64,000 nucleotides of DNA from Litomosoides sigmodontis (Eukaryota; Nematoda; Chromadorea; Rhabditida; Onchocercidae), in contig OY718806.1 of the NCBI GenBank assembly GCA_963070105.1, forward strand, positions 1,770,365 to 1,834,364. The letters are read 5' to 3'. Each line of letters starts with the position of its first letter. Position 1 is the first letter of the stretch. The notes below the pieces were generated by a model. That model was not told where the DNA came from and did no database searches. It worked only from the letters and a program-made list of their open reading frames with translations. Shown one piece after another: positions 41,416 to 52,600 of the stretch. The position numbers and the translations under genes were made by a program.

Positions 41416-43084
41416 TTAAAAGTTGCTGTTAGTAGGAGGTTGCTCTGGTGGCACTTGCTCACTGTGCTGCACGTAAAATGGTTCCACAGGATCGTTTATA
41501 GTCGCATTTGTAAAAGCACCCACAGTACCATCTTCAATCAGGTATCCATCGCATTCTGAAATCGTTCGATATAGTTTGCAATACATACAAATTATAAAGT
41601 GTTAGGATCCTCAAGAGGTCAAGAATTAAAATGTTGTCCTAGTCATTTTAAAAGCTATTAGCTGCTGAAAAACAGAGGCACAGAATCTTCGGATTCTGAA
41701 TTATTGCAAATTAGTTCTTGGCATTTGCTAGCTAGCCTATAGCAAACGTACAAATCCATTCAAGTAGTCCTAGACTAACTTTTCCTTACTTATTTTTTTT
41801 CTATGAAGGAAAAACCTATCCACTTTAACACAAACCTTGCCATTGAGTGATGGGTGTGTGATTAAGAGTTTCCGCAATCATTTCAATCGTGTTTGACATC
41901 TTTGACATCATTTTTTCATTTTCAAGTTGATCCGTATGAAGTTTTTGAATGACGCAATGAATGCCGTTGGAGATTGCACCCATATGTTCACGAATAGCTC
42001 GCATTTCACCAGCAACTTGGGTGCACCAACATGAAGGCAGTCCTTGATATATCGCTGCCATATCTAAACGTTGACGTTGAAACGTTGAAATTGCCTTACT
42101 GATCAATCGATTATCAAGAGATGGAGAAAATTGGAAGTTTCACGTGTTTAACATACTTATAGGAGGTGGCGTGTAACCAACAGCCAATGGATGGCGCATA
42201 AGATTCGGACGTCTTGCTTGGTCAATTGTTATATGCGGTAGTTGCTGCATTCGCGGGCGATTCATTTGTGTGGCTGCTGATGATGCTGCTGCTCCTACTG
42301 GTATTTCGTTGATTTTGATACCAGGTGGAATGCCTGAAGCTACTTATCATCCATTATCATCCATGCGTGATAATCTTTTATCGCTTGAATAATTGCACAC
42401 TTTCCAAACTAGCCATTCTATACCGACCAAAAGACCAGTACAACGTTTACAACAGCAGCTTTGAGATGATCGGCCATTCCTAGATATCAATTCTAATACG
42501 TCCTCTATTCGTACCTGTATCATTCTAATACAGGTACGAATAGAGGACGTGCACAGTCTTGAACATTTCAACGTAACCTGCATATTCATACAATGCCTCA
42601 CATATATCACACACTACTGAAACTGAAGGAACAAACCTGCATTCTTCAAATGCTTTTTCCGAAGTTTACGTCTCTTTTTTGCAGCAATTTGACCTTGTGC
42701 TTGTGGACGCAATTGCTGAGGAGCATCTGTAAACTTACGTGGACTAAAGAAAGGAAAAAAAACTTTCCATCAAAGAAATTTTTTTCTTGTTTTGTTTTTT
42801 ACGTTATTTTATTAGGGAGAACAATTGACTCAGTGATTCAAGCTAAAAATAATCAATAACATAGAAGTTAGTGTTTTCTGCTATAGCTAAATTACTCCAA
42901 ATTTTGAGGAAAAACCAAAGGAGGAAGGATGAAAAAAATTGTAGGAATTGAGCTGAAAAAGTGAAAAATGCCCTAATAATTTGTAGTATTTGAGTATTAC
43001 GAAAGCAACGCGAAGAAATAGGTTCAAATACGGCTGACCTGCTCCATTATCAGGTTGAATATGAAGATTCGGAGCTGAAGACAT
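41416..43084 (-). CDS. Unrecognised nuclear-type protein, family copy B
   Basis: Exons: 43039-43084 (first exon inferred), 42637-42726, 42157-42333, 41836-42063 and 41416-41555. Phases join to 226 residues. It is about two-thirds identical to copy A in exon 4 (REHMGAISNGIHCVIQK; MMSKMSNTIEMIAETL) and keeps ECDGYLIEDGTVGAF. Exon 2 is strikingly basic (KKRRKLRKKHLK), a stronger nuclear-localisation-like signal than in A. The A-type first exon (MSAKRKT) is absent: the sequence passes within about 100 bp from exon 2 into block T. Unless the MSSAP exon in block T is used, the gene has no evident start. All other exons are open with intact splice sites, so it is not an obvious pseudogene. Confidence 0.6.
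42498..42550. repeat. Perfect inverted repeat (23-bp arms, 7-bp loop) in copy B
   Basis: Arms 42498-42520 and 42528-42550 are exact reverse complements (ACGTCCTCTATTCGTACC... and its complement) around CATTCTA. It lies in the intron between exons 2 and 3. The matching place in copy A (about 38100-38150) has only the left arm's relative. Confidence 0.97.
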
Positions 43085-43817
43085 CGGATGGAACTCGATT
43101 GTACAAGAAAACGTCAGAAGCAGACCGAATCACGCAATTGCAACAAGAAAAAATGATGAGGGCGTAGCGTGAGTATCTTTATATCACTGACAATGTGCTC
43201 TTTCGATGCATCCAGAATTTTGCATGTTGCACGTATCCTCTGCCCTTCCTACTTTGTGAACGTAGGATGGCTCCGTGGTACGGACTCACTCCGTCTGGAC
43301 CATCGCTGTCTGTGCACAATAAAGTGCATGTATGAGTGGGATAGAGTCAGGGTGAGCGGAGGAGGAGGTAGGAGAGGAAGAGGAGGAGGAGGATGAGGAG
43401 GATGTAGTTTTGGACGAAAATGGGGGTGAGTGTAAAGTGTACTGATAAAATACCGTATTTTATACTAAAAATACATTTGAGCTTTATCACCGACCTCGGT
43501 GAAGTAATTGATTACTTATGAATCAAATCACAATTAAAAGCTAAAACTAATATTAAGTGCGAATTAAAGGGGTGAAATAAAGTGACGGGAAATGCTTGCA
43601 TAATTCTTAGCCTGTTTGTGTCTGCACATACGCTCTTACATCTTTGTAAGATTAAAGCAACATTATGCACTTGCTTACTGGAAGGGAAGAATTCGAATTT
43701 ACAGTAGAAAGAAGCTATGTACGCCCATTAGATGTACGATCATAGCATAGCAGTGATGATCGATCATCAAGTATCACAAAGCTACCGAATTCTAGCAAAT
43801 TGGACTAAAATTAAATA

Positions 43818-45872
43818 AATTTTCTAAATTCATCCATCAATTTCAATGCTTACATTATTAAAATACTCAAAATAACACAATTGAAAAAGTTTCATGAGCA
43901 ATGAAGAGACGAATGCTGCTAAAAAAATAGTGGAGTGTTGACGTTTGACGAAGAAGTTTGTACATACATTTACTGTCGAGAATTCGAAAAAATTGCTATA
44001 AAATAAACTTCTTAGCTTGCATTGTAGCAGTATCCCAGTAACGGCCTCGTGAATGTGTGCAATGACTATGTACAAGTTGAATATTATTAATCGCTATTTT
44101 ACATGATTTAATGCTTGGTACACTAATGCCGATGTACAGATCTCATCATCAGTGTAAATTCCTCCTCATAGGTTTAATTTCATCTTCCACTATCATTGAC
44201 TAACCATCAATATCAAATCGTCTAGGTAGTAAAGCACTTCTATACGGTGCTAGTCAACTCAGGTTAACTCTCCCTACTACCCTAGTTTACAGTATATATT
44301 CTTATCACATTTGCAAAAAAAAAAGACTAGCATTATCATTCCAACTTATCTAATGCAGTTTAACTAGCACCGTCTTACATTGTAGATCTTTCCAGTATTG
44401 TCCTACAGGCTCTGTAGACGGTATTGTTCCACAGTAAACTATTGAAGACAGTATTCTTCGTCAACGTACAGTAAGAATATAGTAATTCTCCTAATCATAC
44501 CACAAATTGGTAAACAGAATCGGATAAGCTTATAAAAGGCAGTGTGAACTCGTCCTATCGTAGTAAGCAACAAACAACCCCACATTATCATCAAGAAATA
44601 ATTCCCAAACTTCCACTTACAATTTAAGCATTGATTACATTGGAAGAGATAGTTGTTTTCGAACTATCTCCCTGAATATAATTTAATGGTTTAATTGCTC
44701 ACATTTAGACTAGAGCTCTAAACAGTTCAGTGAGTAGTAATTGTACCTTCTTAATGAGAAGACAAACCAGCGCGCATGAAATATTTTTCTCGTGCATTAG
44801 TTACTGGAAGTGTAGGCTTAATGAAAAATTCGGTAAATTATTCCATTATGTAAACTTCTGGATTGCCTTATGTCTCGTAAAGACATTAAATTTACGGATG
44901 AATCGCAGTTACTAAGTAGCTTTGCTTTACTTTGCACAGCGCCTTGTGATACAGCGAAGCGAATGGAGCAATTTGTGATGAAAATAAGGTAATCACCGAC
45001 TTACATTATCTTGTTATTCAGTTTATAACACATACCTTTCATTTGAATGTTCCGATCCAATTTTTGGGTTAAAATTGCCCAACCACTAAAAGATGCATAG
45101 CTAGGATATTCAAATTATGCTTAAATGACTTGGTGTATCTTTTTCTTTGGATGTAAACATTACATATAATTAGGCCACTCAAGAATTTCAAAATATAACA
45201 GTGAATGAGTTCACATATTTGATGTATCTTCCGATGTGAAACAAAGACTTAGAATGAATACCTTAAATATTCCTTGCTCAATCTTTGAATCAAATTTGCC
45301 TTGCGATTTAATTTTTAATACCACGTTACGAAGCTATTTATCGTTCTTGAATTGTTATTGTCAGTGAGTAACATTACAAAAACGACATGATTTGCTGTAG
45401 ACAAACAGGTACTACATCAAGTCATTTAGGCATGTTTTGAATACTTTAGTCTTAAAATGTCTACTTAAAGGAATGTTAAGATTTGATGAAGCAATACGGC
45501 TATCATTAGCATCATATTATTTTTCTTAGAAGTGACGTTAGGTTTGCGATAATGATGATCAAAGTTTCATCGGTATTACCAGTAATTTCGCAAGACATAT
45601 TTATTTACTTCCTTGCTAATCTGGCTAGTACAAAGTTGCCCTTAGTTAAGATAGATAGATATAGAAGAAAGCGATAGCGGTACAGCTAACAATAAACAAT
45701 CAAAGGGTGGACAACAATGGTCGATGATCAACAGTTAACTTCAACTCCCAATTACCTTCCAATTCACTTCATACTTCTTAATTACGACTAACTAATTCGT
45801 TATCGTATACATCATTGTACCAAAAGCAGAATTCTAGTAGTAGCTTATATTCTAGACTAATTCAGATAGCAT
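43818..45872. other. Spacer S, diverged copy of the PI3K 3' region
   Basis: No live gene was seen. Parts are collinear with the PI3K-gene A interval: 43835-43990 resembles 35135-35300, and 44947-45080 resembles 36039-36185. The middle (44150-44900) and right end (45085-45872) have no relative that I recognised. The DNA is ordinary AT-rich, with short open frames only. Confidence 0.6.
43905..43975 (+). pseudogene. Fossil of a PI3K C2-domain exon in spacer S
   Basis: Resembles PI3K exon 34898-34982 across its end and donor (GACGAAGAA|GTTTGTACATAC against AACGAGGAG|GTTTGTACTTAC). It has an in-frame TAG and length changes. Together with the copy at 35.2 kb it marks this spacer as duplicated PI3K 3' DNA. 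Confidence 0.6.
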
Positions 45873-46847
45873 TTATCGACTAATATAAATGAATAAATTA
45901 ATTCATAATTCTTCTTCGGCTCCATAAATATTCGAGTATCTAAAAAGGAATTCCTTCAAATTGACCTAAAAGTTTTGCTTATTTATAGCACACTATGCTG
46001 CTATCTACATTTATGTAACAATTTGCTTCTATCTCTTAAACTTTTGGAGCGCAATTCGATGGAATCTTTCATCGAATTTCAAATTCAACTCTTGATATAA
46101 TGATGTTGATATAGGTGGAATATTTGTGAAGCGCATGAGATGCTATGTAACGAACTAACATATTTTCGAATTATTCCAGTCTAATTGATGATTTCTTATC
46201 GTTTAGAGTATAACTAATATGTATGATTAGTGTTTGCATTATTATATTATTGTCGAGACAGTTCTTTTCCCTTCTCACATCTTCCTGAGTTGTTGCGAGA
46301 AGAGAAGATGAAATATTTCCGTAATAAATTTACGGTCACTTTTTACCGCTTCATATTTTATTAGGATTTAATATTTGCAAGGAGTTGCGTCCAGGATTGT
46401 AGCCTAGCCATTCGATTACGCGTGTTGCAGTAAGTGCTCTATGTAATAAAACGATCAATGTTGCATTATTGCAAATGATGACGATCCCACGAAGAATGAA
46501 AATTATCCCGTTTTGTATGGAAAATTTTTAACGCCAGGAAGTAACTGATTGCAGCAGCATGTTCAGCGTACTGCTAAAGTAGTAATGGTATTGAGCGGTA
46601 CTGCTTTTCGGTCGATTATGTAACGGAGGAATGATATTCAATTAGTCTTGTTTATGTTCAGTTAGCTAATCACTGGAGAGCGAAATGGAATTCGCAAATT
46701 TTCTCAGAGATATTGCGCAATGCAATGCAAAGAAGAAATTTATTAAAAAAGAAATCATCAATAGCTCATCTATAAAAGACAAATGAGTTTTAGATCAGAA
46801 GATGAGTTTTATCCTGAATTTTGTTTCATATTTTAATTGCAACTATG

Positions 46848-48516
46848 TTAAAAGTTGCTGTTAGTAGGAGGTTGCTCTGGTGGCACTTGCTCACTGTGCT
46901 GCACGTAAAATGGTTCCACAGGATCGTTTATAGTCGCATTTGTAAAAGCACCCACAGTACCATCTTCAATCAGGTATCCATCGCATTCTGAAATCGTTCG
47001 ATATAGTTTGCAATACATACAAATTATAAAGTGTTAGGATCCTCAAGAGGTCAAGAATTAAAATGTTGTCCTAGTCATTTTAAAAGCTATTAGCTGCTGA
47101 AAAACAGAGGCACAGAATCTTCGGATTCTGAATTATTGCAAATTAGTTCTTGGCATTTGCTAGCTAGCCTATAGCAAACGTACAAATCCATTCAAGTAGT
47201 CCTAGACTAACTTTTCCTTACTTATTTTTTTTCTATGAAGGAAAAACCTATCCACTTTAACACAAACCTTGCCATTGAGTGATGGGTGTGTGATTAAGAG
47301 TTTCCGCAATCATTTCAATCGTGTTTGACATCTTTGACATCATTTTTTCATTTTCAAGTTGATCCGTATGAAGTTTTTGAATGACGCAATGAATGCCGTT
47401 GGAGATTGCACCCATATGTTCACGAATAGCTCGCATTTCACCAGCAACTTGGGTGCACCAACATGAAGGCAGTCCTTGATATATCGCTGCCATATCTAAA
47501 CGTTGACGTTGAAACGTTGAAATTGCCTTACTGATCAATCGATTATCAAGAGATGGAGAAAATTGGAAGTTTCACGTGTTTAACATACTTATAGGAGGTG
47601 GCGTGTAACCAACAGCCAATGGATGGCGCATAAGATTCGGACGTCTTGCTTGGTCAATTGTTATATGCGGTAGTTGCTGCATTCGCGGGCGATTCATTTG
47701 TGTGGCTGCTGATGATGCTGCTGCTCCTACTGGTATTTCGTTGATTTTGATACCAGGTGGAATGCCTGAAGCTACTTATCATCCATTATCATCCATGCGT
47801 GATAATCTTTTATCGCTTGAATAATTGCACACTTTCCAAACTAGCCATTCTATACCGACCAAAAGACCAGTACAACGTTTACAACAGCAGCTTTGAGATG
47901 ATCGGCCATTCCTAGATATCAATTCTAATACGTCCTCTATTCGTACCTGTATCATTCTAATACAGGTACGAATAGAGGACGTGCACAGTCTTGAACATTT
48001 CAACGTAACCTGCATATTCATACAATGCCTCACATATATCACACACTACTGAAACTGAAGGAACAAACCTGCATTCTTCAAATGCTTTTTCCGAAGTTTA
48101 CGTCTCTTTTTTGCAGCAATTTGACCTTGTGCTTGTGGACGCAATTGCTGAGGAGCATCTGTAAACTTACGTGGACTAAAGAAAGGAAAAAAAACTTTCC
48201 ATCAAAGAAATTTTTTTCTTGTTTTGTTTTTTACGTTATTTTATTAGGGAGAACAATTGACTCAGTGATTCAAGCTAAAAATAATCAATAACATAGAAGT
48301 TAGTGTTTTCTGCTATAGCTAAATTACTCCAAATTTTGAGGAAAAACCAAAGGAGGAAGGATGAAAAAAATTGTAGGAATTGAGCTGAAAAAGTGAAAAA
48401 TGCCCTAATAATTTGTAGTATTTGAGTATTACGAAAGCAACGCGAAGAAATAGGTTCAAATACGGCTGACCTGCTCCATTATCAGGTTGAATATGAAGAT
48501 TCGGAGCTGAAGACAT
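46848..48516 (-). CDS. Unrecognised nuclear-type protein, family copy C
   Basis: Identical in sequence to copy B at +5,432. Exons: 48471-48516 (first exon inferred), 48069-48158, 47589-47765, 47268-47495 and 46848-46987, encoding the same 226 residues. The domain picture is as for B: basic second exon, Pro/Gln/Met middle, helical exon 4, ECDGYLIEDGTVGAF tail. If the duplication is real, B and C encode the same protein and differ only in distal flanks. Confidence 0.6.
47930..47982. repeat. Perfect inverted repeat in copy C
   Basis: Same 23-bp arms and 7-bp loop as in copy B, at 47930-47952 and 47960-47982. Confidence 0.97.
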
Positions 48517-49606
48517 CGGATGGAACTCGATTGTACAAGAAAACGTCAGAAGCAGACCGAATCACGCAATTGCAACAAGAAAAAATGATGAGGGCGTAGC
48601 GTGAGTATCTTTATATCACTGACAATGTGCTCTTTCGATGCATCCAGAATTTTGCATGTTGCACGTATCCTCTGCCCTTCCTACTTTGTGAACGTAGGAT
48701 GGCTCCGTGGTACGGACTCACTCCGTCTGGACCATCGCTGTCTGTGCACAATAAAGTGCATGTATGAGTGGGATAGAGTCAGGGTGAGCGGAGGAGGAGG
48801 TAGGAGAGGAAGAGGAGGAGGAGGATGAGGAGGATGTAGTTTTGGACGAAAATGGGGGTGAGTGTAAAGTGTACTGATAAAATACCGTATTTTATACTAA
48901 AAATACATTTGAGCTTTATCACCGACCTCGGTGAAGTAATTGATTACTTATGAATCAAATCACAATTAAAAGCTAAAACTAATATTAAGTGCGAATTAAA
49001 GGGGTGAAATAAAGTGACGGGAAATGCTTGCATAATTCTTAGCCTGTTTGTGTCTGCACATACGCTCTTACATCTTTGTAAGATTAAAGCAACATTATGC
49101 ACTTGCTTACTGGAAGGGAAGAATTCGAATTTACAGTAGAAAGAAGCTATGTACGCCCATTAGATGTACGATCATAGCATAGCAGTGATGATCGATCATC
49201 AAGTATCACAAAGCTACCGAATTCTAGCAAATTGGACTAAAATTAAATATACTCGATAATGTGATTTTAACCTTTTAAGTTGAAAAGCGCTAGGTTATTT
49301 TATGTTTACGAAGGACTCCTAATGACCGATGGGTACGTGGCGAGGAATTTGAGTACTATTTGGAGACGTTGTGTTTGTGGAGGAGTGTTGCTGAATAGTC
49401 TATTTGGAGCAGTTTTTTAGTAATTTGCTTTGAGTCAAGTATGATTTCAATATTTTTTTCGAAGAAATTTCTGGCTGCTGGCTTTTATAGTTTTGATTAA
49501 TTGAACTTCTGTGATTTTATTTAACCGAATTTTTAAGTGATTAATGATAAAAAGGCAGCATTCCTAGGTTAATGGAAAACGTGCTTTTGAATGATTTCTT
49601 TTGTGT
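48261..49606. repeat. Duplicated block T, full copy at the right end
   Basis: Matches 39095-40440 over its whole length. Its last 357 bp (49250-49606) are missing from the middle copy. At 49607 the sequence turns into unrelated AT-rich DNA, whereas at the equivalent point 40440 it runs into the 40441 unit. Confidence 0.95.
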
Positions 49607-52600
49607 GTTTCCATCCGAGTTGTGCGAGTTATAATATATCAAAGTTGACTTAATTTTATTAACAAATAAATTCTTTTTACTTTATTGTTTTCACTTGAAA
49701 CTTTATGTGAATAGTCTACTCATCTACTGTATTTGATGAATTGGACAAACTGCTGTTTACCATTCAGTTTTTGCTGAATTAGCTAGTCATTCTAAGCTTT
49801 GTGAATTAAAACAATGAAATGCAAGTGTCTGTCTTATTTCGTCAATTTTTAGTTATGCCGTAATCATTGATTACCAGCCTATTAGTGGTAAGCAAATTGT
49901 AATTTAAGGGTTTACAGTGCTTTTTGTATTTTAATTTTTGTGGTTTCGGTTAGTAATCTTACATTGCAGTAGCTCACGAGTCGAATATTTTATAGTTTAT
50001 GCATTTAAAATTTTTTAATTTTATTTGATAATCAATCTTTACGCAACATTGTCACAAAATTCGTTTGCATTACGTGGTGCCAACGTTCCTACTGCCTGCT
50101 TTACTTTTTGCACTTTCTCATTGCTTCATCATTTTAGCCGTTCGTGCAATCTTTTCGTCTACGCCAAAATTATTGTTGTGAAATTCGCTTAATTTTCTTG
50201 TTTAATGTCATTTCGTGATAATTACCGGATGAATCTATGGTTTCAAACACTTGTCAGTTCTATTTCTATTTTTTAAAATAATTTTGAATTTAATATTTAC
50301 AACTTTTTGAAGCATAATTGCATGCTGAGATAATTGATCTATTTTCAACTTTTTTATTAAAATAAGGAAAGTGTGAAGACAATTATTGGCAGAGATAAAA
50401 CTTCCACTTTATAAGCAACTAAAAATTAAAAATTTACATTAAATTAATGTAAAAACTCTCACCAATCAACGTTAATGCTGATAAAAATTATGGAAAGATG
50501 TACAAGCGCATATGCGTGTATACAATACTTCCCACTAACTAAATAATAATTAAAAAATTTATCGCTAATTAATCAATAATCAAAAAATGATTAAAAAAAT
50601 ATTCTTCTTATGCATGATTATGTTAGCAATTTATAAATGCGAGCAAATATGAGGTGTAAAAAATAGGAAAGCAAATTCAAATTAAAAAAAAAAAGAAATT
50701 GTGATAGGTATGGGAAAAGTTTTCCTATATTCCCTGATCGTTGGTGCTGATAAAAATTATGGGAAGATGCATACATAAATATATGCATGTATACAGCGCT
50801 AACTGTTAATTAACTAATGGTTAAAGAATTTATTACATTTATCATTTGTTAGGAATTGTTGTCACTAATCAATTTCATTTACTAACTCTTATCATTGTCA
50901 ACTGACTGATAGCATAGATGGATCACATTAAAATATTTATTACCGCACAATCAGGTTACGCTTGTAATAGTTCTTTAAATGTGGGAAATGTTGACTGTTT
51001 GAAATTTTTTGTCTGTATAAAAACTAGAACGTTAAACTTTAATTTGAAACTTAACTTAATTCTTAATTTCTAACTTAATATCTTAATTTTTAAAAGAAAA
51101 TTATTTTTTTTAATTGAGTGATAATGTATGTTATTGAAGCTTTTGTGTGCTGGATCATGTGCGTTGAATAATTGATAACGATAAAATGATTAACGATATG
51201 CGTATGAGAGGGAAAGGGAGAGGTCTTATCAATTGGCGTAAGTGAAAAAAAATAATAGGTCGTTTAAATCGTGCAACATGTGGTAGGATATTTTATTTTC
51301 ATAGCTTACTTCTCCCTCAATTTCATTCAAGTTTGTTTCATTGAAAAAAATTGTCCTCATTCTTTTTGTTTTCTTTTCTCTTTCTTTGATCTTTCTCTTC
51401 GTTATGATTAATCGTCAGAATTATTATTTCCCTAAAATCTAGGCTTCCCTCTCCCTCCCCCTTCTGCTTCCCTATTTACGCATTTATGCGACAATTTTTT
51501 TTTGTTTTTCAATCTAAAACAGTTTGAAATAAAAATTTTACAATTTCAATGAAAAAAAAAACAGTTTTCCTCTCCTAATATGCCAGAATAAACTGATTCA
51601 TTAAAAATAAAAGAAAGGGAAGCGAAATTATTTATGAATTTCATCTTTTCATTGTAAAATAATTGGTGTATCAGCAATGTTGATGTTGATATCACTTTCT
51701 GAATTATTCCACTAGGAAATTTTACTTCAATTTCATTTCAAAATGATGATTAATGAAACTCTTTCCGTTCGCTTTTCCATTAGGTGCGTTTTGTCTACAC
51801 GATAAATGTAATATATAAGCATTTGACAGGCATTCATTTTCTGTGCCGTATGTTTTCCCTACTCTTTCTCTGAGAAGCAAAGTTAAGCCATATGCTTGTG
51901 ATTGAATACATAGAGAGAAATAATCAAATTCAATCATCTGGATCAGTTCCATTCTTAATTGGAAATCAGATGGAACGGTGAAAAGACAAATCAATTTGGT
52001 TAATACAGGTGGTACATTTAATGCTTCATTTTATTATTAAGTATTAGCATTACCGGTTTTGTCGTTATTTTAGTATCATTATCGTTTATTATTATTGTTA
52101 TTATTATTATTTATTATTACTCATTACTGTTAAGGGATAATAAATTATTTATTAATATATTCCATGTTATAAAAATGTGCAAATTATTTATTAATACATT
52201 TGTGATATTAAAAATGTTTTTTAGTAATTGCAAATTTCAAGTGAGAAAAACGATGTGAATATTAATTGTGAGCTGCTTTGCTTGAGATCATTGCTTTTTG
52301 TTATCGTTGTTTAGTTATTCGATGGAAAAAAAAATAATTTACAATAATGTAAAATAATCAACGACCTTATCCATTCAGTAAAATTTATTTTGTTTCTTTT
52401 TCCAAAGTAAATGAAATTATTGTTAACGAAGTCTTTTTGCTGTTAGTTAAAAAAAGTTGTTAGTAATCAATTATCACTTAAAAATTATCTGTCTGTAAAA
52501 CAATTTTGTTGCAATGAAGTTATTAATAAAATTTATGACTTGAAATTGGCGAGAAAAAAACGGTGTTGATTTATGTAATTATATTAATCACATATTACTA

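Larger units (their letters stand above)
40441..43817. repeat. 3,377-bp duplicated unit, copy B
   Basis: Matches 45873-49249 (offset 5,432); no difference was noticed on reading. The match ends at ATTAAATA, after which B runs into spacer sequence and C continues through block T. Confidence 0.95.
45873..49249. repeat. 3,377-bp duplicated unit, copy C
   Basis: Second copy of 40441-43817. Unlike B it continues through the full block T to 49606 and is preceded by spacer S, which is collinear with the A locus. This suggests that C is the resident copy. Confidence 0.95.

Noticed and set aside
42347..42610. 87-codon minus-strand frame in copy B (and at 47779-48042)
   Set aside because: It covers the intron containing the perfect hairpin, between exons 2 and 3, and does not match the reading frame of either exon.
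42593..42859. 88-codon plus-strand frame in copy B (and at 48025-48291)
   Set aside because: Antisense to an exon of the minus-strand gene and continues into unrelated intron and T-rich sequence.
39095..49606. Transposon or LTR interpretation of the T blocks
   Set aside because: The blocks are direct repeats but contain no transposase, integrase, terminal inverted repeats or target-site duplication that I could see; a host gene unit fits better.
51722..51994. 91-codon minus-strand frame
   Set aside because: No recognisable domain, no splice support and no relative in the window.
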